Made by a program: the position numbers and the translations under genes. This document shows positions 1 to 8,880 of a DNA stretch of 64,000 bases, in pieces (position 1 is the first letter of the stretch; each line of letters opens with the position of its first letter). The stretch is from an uncultured Helicobacteraceae bacterium. Its GTDB lineage: Bacteria; Campylobacterota; Campylobacteria; Campylobacterales; Helicobacteraceae. The stretch spans positions 11,491 through 75,490 of the forward strand of contig CAKUOH010000009.1 in assembly GCA_934668765.1 (NCBI GenBank). Direction: 5' to 3'. A model generated the notes under the pieces. That model saw only the letters and a program-made list of their open reading frames with translations. It was not told the origin of the DNA and did no database searches.

Positions 1-2015
1 CCAAAATCGAAGATGGCATTTTTGTGTTAGATGAAAGTTTGGGCGAACTCACGCTTGGCAAGGAACTTTGCGAATATGAGATTTTCAATGATAGCATTTT
101 TGAAATAGCCATTACGCCAAATCGTGGGGATTGTTTTAGTCTGCTTGGCGTTGCGATGGATTTAAGTGTCGCCCTAAATGTGAATCTAAAATCACTCACA
201 GAAAAAGAAAAAAATAGCGAAATCGCGCCCGGCATTGGGCGAATCCTCCACATTCAGCACGAAAACAACCTAAATGTATCCCTTTGCTACAAAGTTGCTC
301 AAATCAAAGACTTGCAAAACACCGCAGAGTTGCGACTAAATCTCGCCATAAATGATTTGCTTTCAAGCGATTCACTACATAACATAATTGCTTTTAGCAC
401 CTATATGACGGGCGTTTTGATTAACGCATACGCATTTGATAGCTTTATGGGGAGCGATGATAAGATTATCTTGCAAATCAAGCGCGATGAAATGAGCGTG
501 GAATCGGTGTTTTTTGGCGATAAAAAGTTAAGTCAAATCGGCATAGATAGCGTGATTAACGCTGATAGCGATTCGCATTTAGTGGTATTTGAAGCGAGTT
601 TTATCCCGCCTAGCGTGATTGCTACGGCGATTTTTAACAATAGCATTAAAAGCGAATCAAACGCATCTTATCTCGCCAAGCGGGGCAGTTCGCCACTTTT
701 AGAGGACGGCATAAACTATCTTTCGCATTTGATTTGCAAAATGTCGCAAAGCACTATTTATTCATCTACGCAAGGCATTTTGCAGGAATATCCGCAAAGG
801 CGAATCGATTTTCATTTTGATGAAATTAGCGCAATTATCGGCAATGAAATTAAGAATGATGAAATCACTGCGATTCTAAAAAAAATGAATTTTATAGTAA
901 GCGTGGCAGCTGATGATAGCCTAGTAAGTGCGAATCCACCGCGCTACCGCCACGATATAAACTCCGTGCAGGACATTGCAGAAGAGATTTTGCGCCTAAA
1001 AGGCATTGATTTAGTGCAATCAAAGGCGCAAATTTTACCACAAAGCGCGAATATAAATGATGATTATAGATTCTATGGCTTTAAGCGCGACATTGCCAAA
1101 AAGGCGATTGCAATGGGATTTTTTGAAGCATTGCATTATGTTTTTTATGAACGCGGAATTTTAGAATCCTATAAATTGCCCGTTGTGGCGGAAAATTTGG
1201 ATTTGCTAAATCCTATCACAAATGAGCTAAATACGCTCCGCACTTCGCTTCTCCCTGCGCTTTTGGATTCAATCAAGCGCAATGAAAATTATGGTTTTGA
1301 AAAAGTCGCGCTTTTTGAAATAGGTAGCATTTATGACGCTAATCGCGCCGAATCGCAGAGTTTGGCATTTGCGACAAATCTATGCAAATGCGAATCAAAA
1401 TATCCCACGCCCAAAGGCAAAGAGTGGGATTTTTATAGCTTTGCGGAAAGATTAAGCGATATTTTGGGCGGATTTGAGCTAGAAAATTGCGCTAAATCTA
1501 GTGGCGAATCAAAGGGCGATTCGAGTGATTTAAAAGGCGCAAATCTTATCAAATCCAAAGGCGATTTATTTCACAAAGGAATTTGCGCGATAATTATCAA
1601 AAATAGCGTCCCTATCGGCATTATCGGCAAACTAAATCCTTACATTGCCGACAAACTAGAAATCAAGGGCGCATTTATCTGCGAAGTGGATTTAGACGCG
1701 CTATTTAGGGCGAATCCACCTTTGCAATTCAAAGCATTTTCAAAATATCAAGATTCATCGCGCGAATTTAGCGTTTTAGTGGATAAAAATGTCAAATTTA
1801 GCGCAATAAAACGCGCGATTTTAGGCGAGAAATTCCCACACATTGCGCAAATAATCGCGCTTGATAGATACGAATCAGCCGAATTTGGCGAGAAGGTTAG
1901 CATTAGCTTTAAAATCACATTTCAATCACTGCAATCCACGCTAAAAGCAGAAGATTTGGGCGATGATAAAATCATCAAATTTTTAAGCGATACATTTGGA
2001 GCAGAGATTCGATGA
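1..2015 (+). CDS. pheT: phenylalanyl-tRNA synthetase beta subunit (5' truncated by window edge)
   Basis: This is the beta subunit of the alpha2-beta2 enzyme that charges tRNA-Phe. The frame is open to the window edge, so the real start lies upstream; the GTG at 24 is internal. The family motif TPNRGDCFSLLGVA is seen near the left end. A B5 domain lies around nt 810-1030 (ending PPRYRHDI, EEILRLKGID) and an FDX-ACB anticodon-binding domain fills the C-terminus (SKYQDSSREFSVLVD). A polar linker near nt 1490-1570, made of repeated Ser/Gly/Lys/Asp codons, looks like a low-complexity insertion. The stop overlaps the aroA start by 4 bases (ATGA), so the two are translationally coupled. Confidence 0.96.
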   Translation, partial: KIEDGIFVLDESLGELTLGKELCEYEIFNDSIFEIAITPNRGDCFSLLGVAMDLSVALNVNLKSLTEKEKNSEIAPGIGRILHIQHENNLNVSLCYKVAQIKDLQNTAELRLNLAINDLLSSDSLHNIIAFSTYMTGVLINAYAFDSFMGSDDKIILQIKRDEMSVESVFFGDKKLSQIGIDSVINADSDSHLVVFEASFIPPSVIATAIFNNSIKSESNASYLAKRGSSPLLEDGINYLSHLICKMSQSTIYSSTQGILQEYPQRRIDFHFDEISAIIGNEIKNDEITAILKKMNFIVSVAADDSLVSANPPRYRHDINSVQDIAEEILRLKGIDLVQSKAQILPQSANINDDYRFYGFKRDIAKKAIAMGFFEALHYVFYERGILESYKLPVVAENLDLLNPITNELNTLRTSLLPALLDSIKRNENYGFEKVALFEIGSIYDANRAESQSLAFATNLCKCESKYPTPKGKEWDFYSFAERLSDILGGFELENCAKSSGESKGDSSDLKGANLIKSKGDLFHKGICAIIIKNSVPIGIIGKLNPYIADKLEIKGAFICEVDLDALFRANPPLQFKAFSKYQDSSREFSVLVDKNVKFSAIKRAILGEKFPHIAQIIALDRYESAEFGEKVSISFKITFQSLQSTLKAEDLGDDKIIKFLSDTFGAEIR

Positions 2016-3418
2016 GTGATTTAAATCAAATGCGTGTAACGAATCTATCGCCAAAATCTACGCAAATTACGGCGCAAATCGATAATATCGCAAGTGATAA
2101 ATCCATCTCTCATCGTGCTGTGATTTTTGCATTTTTAAGCGGCAAAACAAGTGCGATTCGCAACTTTTTATTTGGCGAAGATACGCTAAATACGCTAAAA
2201 ATCGCAATGCAATTAGGAATGGGTGTTACTGCAAATAGCAAACCGATACGGCATATAGATGAGATTCCACGCGATTCAGAATTGCAACTCACACGCCATA
2301 AGGACGGCATTTTAGAGCCAAATGATATTTTAGATTGTGGGAATGCGGGGACGGCGATTCGCTTGTATTTGGGACTTTTAGCAGGGCAAAAGGGCAAATA
2401 TTTTGTGCTTACAGGCGATAAATATTTGCGCATTCGCCCTATGAAGCGCGTGATTGCGCCTTTACAGAGTATTGGCGCAAAGATTTTTGCGCGTAGTGGG
2501 GATACACTTGCGCCCATTAGCATTGTGGGGCAAGATTTGGCGCATTTTTCTTATCATAGCCACATTTCATCAGCGCAGGTAAAAAGCGCGATGATTTTGG
2601 CTGGACTACACGCAAACGATTCTACTACAAGCACATTTAGCGAAATAGCTTTAAGTCGCGACCATAGTGAGCGAATGCTAAATGGAATGGGCGCGGAGCT
2701 AAAAATAAATGGCAATGAAATCACAATCGCCCCGCTAGATTCGCAACTAAAACCGCTAGATTTGGAGATTCCCGCCGACCCATCAAGTGCGTTTTATTTT
2801 GCGATTCTTGCGCTCATTGTGCCTAATTCGCGTGTGGTGCTTAAAAATGTGCTATTAAATAAAACGCGAATCGAAGCCTTTAAAGTGCTAGAAAAAATGG
2901 GCGCAAATATTGAAATATCGCTTAAAACTTCGCTTTATGAGGACATAGGCGATATTTGCGTAAGTTGCGAGGGTAATTTATGCGCGGTTGAGTTAAGCAA
3001 AAATATCGCGTGGCTAATTGATGAAATCCCAGCCCTTGCAGTCGCATTTGCCTTTGCAAAGGGTAAAAGCGTAGTAAAAAACGCAAAAGAACTTCGCACA
3101 AAAGAGAGCGACAGAATCAAAGCTACGATTGATAATTTAGCGCGATTTGGCGTAGAATGCGAGGAATTTGAGGACGGATTTTGCGTGTGTGGCGGATTTA
3201 CGCCACCAAGCAAAAAAGTCGCAATCGACAGCTATGGCGACCATAGAATCGCAATGAGCTTTGCGATATTAGGCGCAGTGTGCGAAGTAGAAGTGGTGGA
3301 TTCGGGTTGCATTGATGTGAGCTTCCCAAACTTTTTGGCAATTTTGGAGCGATTCGTATCTATTAAAAATGAAATGCGCGAATCTAAAAATCCAAAAAGC
3401 GAAAATCCGCACAATTAA
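2012..3418 (+). CDS. aroA: 3-phosphoshikimate 1-carboxyvinyltransferase (EPSP synthase)
   Basis: The product joins shikimate-3-phosphate and phosphoenolpyruvate in the sixth step of the shikimate pathway, in the cytoplasm. Family motifs are present in order: DKSISHRA near the N-terminus, NAGTAIRLYLGLL, LRIRPMKR, DPSSAFYFA, DEIPALAVAFA, RTKESDR and GDHRIAM near the C-terminus. At 468 residues it is slightly longer than usual because of a polar C-terminal tail. It overlaps pheT by 4 bases and is followed 8 bases later by ispH. The order pheT-aroA-ispH is also the H. pylori order; there rpsA follows, but here manC does. Confidence 0.97.
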   Translation: MSDLNQMRVTNLSPKSTQITAQIDNIASDKSISHRAVIFAFLSGKTSAIRNFLFGEDTLNTLKIAMQLGMGVTANSKPIRHIDEIPRDSELQLTRHKDGILEPNDILDCGNAGTAIRLYLGLLAGQKGKYFVLTGDKYLRIRPMKRVIAPLQSIGAKIFARSGDTLAPISIVGQDLAHFSYHSHISSAQVKSAMILAGLHANDSTTSTFSEIALSRDHSERMLNGMGAELKINGNEITIAPLDSQLKPLDLEIPADPSSAFYFAILALIVPNSRVVLKNVLLNKTRIEAFKVLEKMGANIEISLKTSLYEDIGDICVSCEGNLCAVELSKNIAWLIDEIPALAVAFAFAKGKSVVKNAKELRTKESDRIKATIDNLARFGVECEEFEDGFCVCGGFTPPSKKVAIDSYGDHRIAMSFAILGAVCEVEVVDSGCIDVSFPNFLAILERFVSIKNEMRESKNPKSENPHN

Positions 3419-3426
3419 GGGATAAA

Positions 3427-4260
3427 ATGCAAACCAAACGCGCAGAAAAATACGGCTTTTGTTTTGGGGTAAAAAGGGCGATTCGTCTTGCCGAACAGCA
3501 TAAAAACGCTCTTTCTTTGGGACCGCTAATCCATAATCAAAAGGAAATCGATAGATTAAAGCGCGATTTTGGCGTGAATGTCGAGACAAATTTGGATAAT
3601 GTCCTACGAAATAATACTTTGCGCGATTCAAGCGTGATTATCCGCACACACGGCATTCAAAAGAGTGATTTGAAGCGACTTAAAAATTTTAGGGCGCACA
3701 TAATTGACGCCACTTGCCCTTTTGTGAAAAAGCCCCAGCAGATTTGCGAAGAGATGAGTTCGCAGGGCTATGAGATTGTGATTTTTGGCGATGAAAATCA
3801 CCCAGAAGTGCGTGGCGTAGCAAGTTACTGCAAAGAGCCTTTTCAAATCGTGCTAAATAAAGAGCAGCTTAAAAAAGTCGGCACAAAAGTCGCGCTCATC
3901 TCGCAAACCACGCGAAAAATAAGCGCATTTTTAGAGATTGCAAATCATTTGATAACGATTTGCCCTGAAGTGCGTGTGTTTAATACAATATGTAATGCAA
4001 CTTTTGACAATCAAGAAGCAGTGAAACTTTTGGCACAAGAAGTGGATATTTTAATCGTTGTGGGGGGCAAAGAGAGTAGCAACACAAAGCAGCTTTTAAA
4101 CATATCGCTTGAATTTTGTAAGGATAGCTACTGCATTGAGGACGAAAATGACTTGCAACGCGAATGGTTTGCAGGGAAAAAGCTCTGTGGTATCACCGCT
4201 GGGGCTTCTACGCCTGATTGGATTATCGATAATGTCGAAAATGCAATACAAAATTTTTAA
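3427..4260 (+). CDS. ispH: 4-hydroxy-3-methylbut-2-enyl diphosphate reductase
   Basis: This iron-sulfur enzyme performs the last step of the MEP isoprenoid pathway, making IPP and DMAPP. The three conserved cluster cysteines are visible: Cys12 in GFCFGVKRA, Cys97 in DATCPFV and Cys189 in NTICNAT. The loops NHPEVRG, GGKESSNTKQL and GASTPDW are also family signatures. At 277 residues it has normal length. It lies 8 bases after aroA with an AAGGG-type ribosome site, in a shared operon with pheT and aroA. Confidence 0.97.
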   Translation: MQTKRAEKYGFCFGVKRAIRLAEQHKNALSLGPLIHNQKEIDRLKRDFGVNVETNLDNVLRNNTLRDSSVIIRTHGIQKSDLKRLKNFRAHIIDATCPFVKKPQQICEEMSSQGYEIVIFGDENHPEVRGVASYCKEPFQIVLNKEQLKKVGTKVALISQTTRKISAFLEIANHLITICPEVRVFNTICNATFDNQEAVKLLAQEVDILIVVGGKESSNTKQLLNISLEFCKDSYCIEDENDLQREWFAGKKLCGITAGASTPDWIIDNVENAIQNF

Positions 4261-4286
4261 GGCAGATTAAATTTTAGGGGCGGACT

Positions 4287-5675
4287 ATGGATAAAAATCT
4301 AAATATTGCGATTTTATGCGGTGGGAGTGGGACTAGGCTCTTTCCTATCTCGCGCGAACTTATGCCAAAGCAATTTGTGAAATTTTTTGATGGCACTTCG
4401 CTTTTTCAGCAGACAATTTTACGCAATCTCCCTTTGAGCGATAAATTTTTCATTATTACTAATGAATCGCATTATTTTTTAGCAAAAAATGAGATTGAAA
4501 AGCTAGATTCGCGCAATCTAAAAGTGCGTTTTATTTTAGAATCAATCTCCAAAAATACCGCTGCTGCTTTGCTTTTCATCGCACTTCAATGCAAAAAAGA
4601 TGAAGTGATTTTGGCACTGCCAAGCGACCATATTATAAAGGATTTGCCAAATTATAAGCAAAGCATAAAAAACGCTACGAATCTAGCGCAAAGTGGCAAA
4701 ATCGTGCTTTTTGGGATAAAGCCTACAAGCGCAAATACGGGATATGGCTATATTAGCGATAAAAATGGCAAAGTCGCATTTTTTGAAAAGCCAGACTTTG
4801 CCACCGCGCAAAAATACCTAAAAGACGGCGGATATTTTTGGAATAGCGGAATGTTTTGCTTTAAAGCTGGGGTTTTAATCGATGAGTTTAAGGCGCATAA
4901 GCCCGAGCTACTAAAATGCGCCCAAATCGCACTTAAAAACGCTCTAAAAGATAGCGATTTTGTGCATTTAAAGCGTGAGGATTGCGAGAATTTGGAGGAT
5001 ATTAGCGTTGATTATGCGATTATGGAAAAGTCTAGCAATCTTGCGCTAATTAGGGCGAATTTTGCGTGGAGCGATGTGGGGAGCTTTGATAGTTTAAGCG
5101 ATGAATATCCCAAAGATAGCGCAGGGAATGCCCATAGTGGCGAGATTTTGGCACTAGATTCACGCGATAATTTCGTGCTATCAAATAAACTAACGGCGAT
5201 TTTGGGATTAGATGACTTGGTAGTCGTGGATACCGATGATTGCTTGATGATTAGCAAACGAAATGAATGCCAAAATATCAAAAAAATCGTGCAGATTTTA
5301 AAAGATAAAAATAGCGATTTGGTGCGCTATCCAAGTATCGTTTATCGCCCGTGGGGGAGCTATCAGGTGCTATTAGAGAGTGCATTTTATAAGATAAAAA
5401 AAATCATCGTCCGCCCTAAAAAGCGTTTGAGTTTGCAAAAGCACTTCCATCGCAACGAGCATTGGATAGTGGTAAGCGGGAGCGCGGTGGTGCAGGTAAA
5501 TGAGCGCGAATTTGTGCTAAATCGCAATGAAAGCACCTACATTCCTATGGGCAGCGTTCATCGATTGAGCAATGAAGGCAAAATCGATTTGGTAATCATC
5601 GAAGCGCAGGTAGGCGAATACTTGGGCGAAGATGACATAGTGCGATTGAGCGATGATTATCGTAGGGTTACTTAA
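4287..5675 (+). CDS. manC: mannose-1-phosphate guanylyltransferase / mannose-6-phosphate isomerase
   Basis: This is a two-domain type II PMI/GMP enzyme that makes GDP-mannose, precursor of GDP-fucose and other surface-glycan sugars. Residues 1-290 hold the nucleotidyltransferase domain, with CGGSGTRLFP and MPKQF at the N-terminus, ALPSDH, FFEKPD and WNSGMF. The last 110 residues form the cupin isomerase domain (YRPWGSY, HFHRNEHW, YIPMGSVHRLSN). At 462 residues the length is typical. It begins 26 bases after ispH. Its position where H. pylori has rpsA indicates a local rearrangement. Confidence 0.95.
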   Translation: MDKNLNIAILCGGSGTRLFPISRELMPKQFVKFFDGTSLFQQTILRNLPLSDKFFIITNESHYFLAKNEIEKLDSRNLKVRFILESISKNTAAALLFIALQCKKDEVILALPSDHIIKDLPNYKQSIKNATNLAQSGKIVLFGIKPTSANTGYGYISDKNGKVAFFEKPDFATAQKYLKDGGYFWNSGMFCFKAGVLIDEFKAHKPELLKCAQIALKNALKDSDFVHLKREDCENLEDISVDYAIMEKSSNLALIRANFAWSDVGSFDSLSDEYPKDSAGNAHSGEILALDSRDNFVLSNKLTAILGLDDLVVVDTDDCLMISKRNECQNIKKIVQILKDKNSDLVRYPSIVYRPWGSYQVLLESAFYKIKKIIVRPKKRLSLQKHFHRNEHWIVVSGSAVVQVNEREFVLNRNESTYIPMGSVHRLSNEGKIDLVIIEAQVGEYLGEDDIVRLSDDYRRVT

Positions 5676-6060
5676 AATTTTGATTACGAATCGCCTGTCA
5701 TTGTGCGCCGTCATTGCGAGATTTGACGCAGTCAAATCGTGGCAATCCAAAAAGAAACCACGAAGATTTACGCGCTATTTTAGCTCGTTCTACTTGCGGT
5801 TGCAAAAGTAAAACAAAGCAAAAAGCTTTTATCAATCTTACCTAATGTGCTTAAAGATTTTACACAAAGAATTTTATGAAATTGGACAAATTTTTGCAAT
5901 TTTTGAAGATTCAATATCCAAGAAAAAATACAATAAAATTGAACGAAATTTCTTTTCTTAAGATTTTGTAACGAATCATATACCTATTTTTCATAGTGTG
6001 TAGCATAACTTAAAAACCATTTGTGTAAGGCAAAGTCAAAAAGAGAATCTCATTTACATC
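5676..6060. repeat. intergenic stretch with a CATTGCGAG-type dispersed repeat
   Basis: Between manC and the reverse toxin-like gene. Bases 5698-5750 carry a repeat of the form CGTCATTGCGAG...CGTGGCAATCC, with an inner hairpin TTTGAC-GCA-GTCAAA. Related words occur near 44640, 48600-48835, 57060-57200 and 62970. The rest (5770-6060) is AT-rich. A 31-codon ORF starting at about 5876 has no clear ribosome site and is not called. No other gene is seen. Confidence 0.6.
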
Positions 6061-7974
6061 TTACTGCAATATACACCTACCACCAAAACACTGATTTATA
6101 CTTAAAGCACTAGGCATTGCACCATTGCCGTGTCTATCATCGCCCTCACCTGTGCAATTATTATTTGAAATAGAGATATTAAGCGGATTTGCAACAGCTC
6201 CTGTAAGTTGCACATTTGACAATGCTACTAAAATTCTACCTCTTGGCGTTAGGATTCTCAAAGCATCATTGGTATTTCTTGCTAATGCGTTTCGTGCGAT
6301 ATGTTGCCTATATGTTTCAAAACTTGCAGTTGATAAATTTGTAGGGATAAAATAAATCCCATTTTCTACCCTTAAAACAGGCATAGCATGCCCTGATAAT
6401 GCCCCACCTTGCCTATTGCCTGTGTAGATATTGACGATCCACAATGAGCCCAAAGGTGCTTGTAGCATAGTATTTATAAGCCTAGTTATATCATTTGGAT
6501 TCTCTGCTATGGCACTTGCGCGCCAAGTGTAATGTGGCAGCATAGTTTCTGCCATAGCTTCAAAATTTCGCATTACGCGCTCATTATACTGCTGCCTTGT
6601 TTCTAATGGAATATTTGTAACTATAAGATCATTTAGTCGTTCTGCAAGCAAATTATAGCGTGAGCGAAAAGAGATAAAAGGATTTCTGTGCTCTGCTGTA
6701 TCAAAAAAATAGCCTCCACTGCTTAATGGCTGTCTGCTATGATATTCCTCTAATTCTGCTAGGATTTGAAAACTATGCAAAAGGCACACACCGCAAATCC
6801 CTATACGCTCCACGCTACCATCATTGCTTCGTGCAATTTGATAAAATCTTTGTAGCCATTCTTCTGTGATTTGAAAGCTAGGTGGAAGAGAGCGGACAAC
6901 CCGTTTTGATTTTAAGGTTTGTGTAGAATTTATATTATCTTGCACTTGATTACTAGGAGATGGACAGAAAGTTAAGCTATCGCTTAAATTGCCATTGACA
7001 TAGCGATTCCACCGCTCAATGTATTCATTAAACAAAAAAAGCGATTTTGGCGAATTTGTGCTATCTTTTTCTAAAAAACTAGGCTTTGCAGTGTATGGCA
7101 CACCCCAATTTGCTCCATATTGCGTAAGACGCAAGAAATTCCCATTTCTATCACGCAAAGCACCGCTACTTCCTACAAGTGCAAAAAACTCCCAATAAGT
7201 GCTTTCTTTATCTTTGGATATTTTATCATTACAATTAACCCATTTAACCCAATTCCAATCCTGACTACTGCTTTGCTTTGAAGCTATGCAGACAAGTGAG
7301 CCACTGCTTGTATCATATTGTGCGATATGTCCATTTTCTGGATTATAAATAAGCTCAATTAAATCATCTTGAAAGCTTTGATTATTTTGCAGATAATAAA
7401 TACCAAATTGCATAGGCGATACAAAGCTCCAACCAATAAAAGTTTTAATGCTTAAAGTAGGCGGAGTAGCTAGAGTATTTATCCAATTTTGCATATCTTT
7501 TAGGCTATGCGTATAGGCTTCTTTTGGATTTTTAGTAATAAAAGCATACCAACTATAATCTTGCACTTCAAATTTAGAATCAAAGGTGTAAAATTTATTA
7601 TTTTTCACAAGCCATTGCTGATTTTTATCATTAAGCACACAGGGACGAAGTCTTAAATAGCCACTGCTTTTTGTGCCTTTCATAACGCCATCTGGAGCGG
7701 TCATACAAAGCCAAGTATTATTTACATTCCAACTTACGCGATAAAACACATCATAACGCGCAGGTTTTGCCTTGTGGCAAAAATCTAAATACACATAACC
7801 CTCTTTGCTTGAAAATGATGGTGTGTAGCAGTAGGTTTTGCCATTGTGAGCTGTGATTTGTATCTTACTATCCTTTGGTTTATCGGCTAATTTTTGCGTG
7901 GGAGTTTGTAAAAGTGAGGCATTATTAGCAAAAACTACATTGATAAAAAATACAAAAAACAAGAATCTAAACAT
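6061..7974 (-). CDS. secreted DUF1561 / PF07598 (virulence-modifying-like) protein
   Basis: A 637-residue exported protein. Residues 1-16 are a signal peptide (hydrophobic, ending VVFA). Residues ~35-150 and ~205-310 are two Trp- and Cys-rich regions that resemble ricin-B-type lectin repeats (QQW, NGNFLRL, paired Cys). Residues ~365-590 form a different domain with GICGVCLLHS (Cys394, Cys397), then GHAMPVLR (His529) and a following IPTNLS, an arrangement like a Cys-His-Asn papain-fold enzyme. The tail has three Cys (607, 629, 634). The overall architecture matches the DUF1561 family, known from pathogenic Leptospira, Bartonella and some Helicobacter, where Leptospira members are studied as secreted cytotoxins. 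The start has a good ribosome site (AAAGGAA). It stands alone, reverse, in an AT-rich pocket between housekeeping genes and a tRNA cluster. Family assignment is from memory; enzyme fold is inference. Confidence 0.75.
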   Translation of the reverse strand: MFRFLFFVFFINVVFANNASLLQTPTQKLADKPKDSKIQITAHNGKTYCYTPSFSSKEGYVYLDFCHKAKPARYDVFYRVSWNVNNTWLCMTAPDGVMKGTKSSGYLRLRPCVLNDKNQQWLVKNNKFYTFDSKFEVQDYSWYAFITKNPKEAYTHSLKDMQNWINTLATPPTLSIKTFIGWSFVSPMQFGIYYLQNNQSFQDDLIELIYNPENGHIAQYDTSSGSLVCIASKQSSSQDWNWVKWVNCNDKISKDKESTYWEFFALVGSSGALRDRNGNFLRLTQYGANWGVPYTAKPSFLEKDSTNSPKSLFLFNEYIERWNRYVNGNLSDSLTFCPSPSNQVQDNINSTQTLKSKRVVRSLPPSFQITEEWLQRFYQIARSNDGSVERIGICGVCLLHSFQILAELEEYHSRQPLSSGGYFFDTAEHRNPFISFRSRYNLLAERLNDLIVTNIPLETRQQYNERVMRNFEAMAETMLPHYTWRASAIAENPNDITRLINTMLQAPLGSLWIVNIYTGNRQGGALSGHAMPVLRVENGIYFIPTNLSTASFETYRQHIARNALARNTNDALRILTPRGRILVALSNVQLTGAVANPLNISISNNNCTGEGDDRHGNGAMPSALSINQCFGGRCILQ

Positions 7975-8390
7975 AAAAAATTCCTTTAAAAATTTAAAGT
8001 TAAATAAACAAGATTCGACCCATTAAGCGAATTTTGGCTTATTATCCAGATAAGCCAGATTAAGATTTTATATAAATCTTAGGCTTTAATTTTTTGTATT
8101 GTATCTAAATTTTCGTTTTTGGCTGGAAAATAAAAAGATTTAATCTAACTTAATAAGACTTTAATATAAATCTTAAATCTTTTGATTTTTATATGGCATA
8201 GTGTAACTTCTACAATATTGAGTAATTTTTGATATTTTAGAGGATTTTAATAATCCATAACAAAATATCTTGAAAACCTATCCCAAATTTAGAATCTAAA
8301 TTTTTTAAGATTCGCACTTGACATAATGCGTTTAAATTTGATAAACTTGCGATTTTTATTTTCCAAAAATCAAATTAAATCAAAAATTTT
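7975..8390. promoter_or_regulatory. AT-rich divergent regulatory region between the DUF1561 gene and the tRNA cluster
   Basis: No gene is seen. For the reverse gene, an inverted repeat lies at 8035-8057 (TGGCTTAT, 7-base loop, ATAAGCCA), which includes GATAAT read on the minus strand, a possible -10. A second inverted repeat TAAGATTT/AAATCTTA follows around 8062-8085. For the forward tRNA genes a TTGACA lies at 8318-8323 with GATAAA about 16 bases on. The two inverted repeats are operator-like, but no regulator can be named. Confidence 0.4.
8318..8346 (+). promoter_or_regulatory. probable promoter of the tRNA-tuf cluster
   Basis: A perfect TTGACA (-35) at 8318-8323 is followed by TGATAAAC near 8338-8346. 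It sits 45 bases before the first tRNA. The -10 is imperfect, so the exact spacing is uncertain. Confidence 0.45.
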
Positions 8391-8466
8391 GCTGGCTTAG
8401 CTCAGTTGGTAGAGCATCTGCCTTGTAAGCAGAGGGTCGGGGGTTCAAGTCCCTTAGCCAGCTCCA
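8391..8466 (+). tRNA. tRNA-Thr (TGT)
   Basis: A 76-base cloverleaf with GCTGGCT paired to AGCCAGC, D-arm AGCTCAGTTGGTAGAGC, anticodon loop TTGTAAG giving TGT, and GGTTCAAGTCC in the T arm. CCA is encoded. First of four clustered tRNAs before tuf. Confidence 0.95.
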
Positions 8467-8525
8467 TAAATTTAACACGACAACGAAAATAAATGCAGTG
8501 TTAGAACCAAAATTTAGTGTTTTTG

Positions 8526-8611
<86 letters not shown>

Positions 8612-8629
8612 TTTTTATGAAATGGATTT

Positions 8630-8706
8630 GCGGGAATAGCTCAGTTGGCTAGAGCATCAGCCTTCCAAGCTGAGGGTCGCGGGTTCGAGCCCCGTTTCCC
8701 GCTCCA
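8630..8706 (+). tRNA. tRNA-Gly (TCC)
   Basis: A 77-base cloverleaf. Acceptor GCGGGAA pairs with TTCCCGC and the anticodon loop CTTCCAA gives TCC. CCA is encoded. Confidence 0.95.
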
Positions 8707-8763
8707 AAAGGCTAATATATTATTTGGGAGCTGTTTAAAATCCCCAAATTATTAGCTTTTTAT

Positions 8764-8838
8764 GCCCATATAGCTCAGTGGCAGAGCACTTCCTTGGTAA
8801 GGAAGAGGTCGGCGGTTCAATCCCGCTTGTGGGCTCCA
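8764..8838 (+). tRNA. tRNA-Thr (GGT)
   Basis: A 75-base cloverleaf. Acceptor GCCCATA pairs with TGTGGGC (one G-U), and the anticodon loop TTGGTAA gives GGT. CCA is encoded. It lies 42 bases before tuf, the usual epsilonproteobacterial order. Confidence 0.95.
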
Positions 8839-8880
8839 GATTTTCGGTAACGATTTAATTCAAACATAAGGAGAAATGTT

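Noticed and set aside
5876..5971. 31-codon ORF starting MKLDKFLQFLK
   Set aside because: Weak ribosome site, AT-rich context and no recognisable pattern; open frames of this length are expected here by chance.
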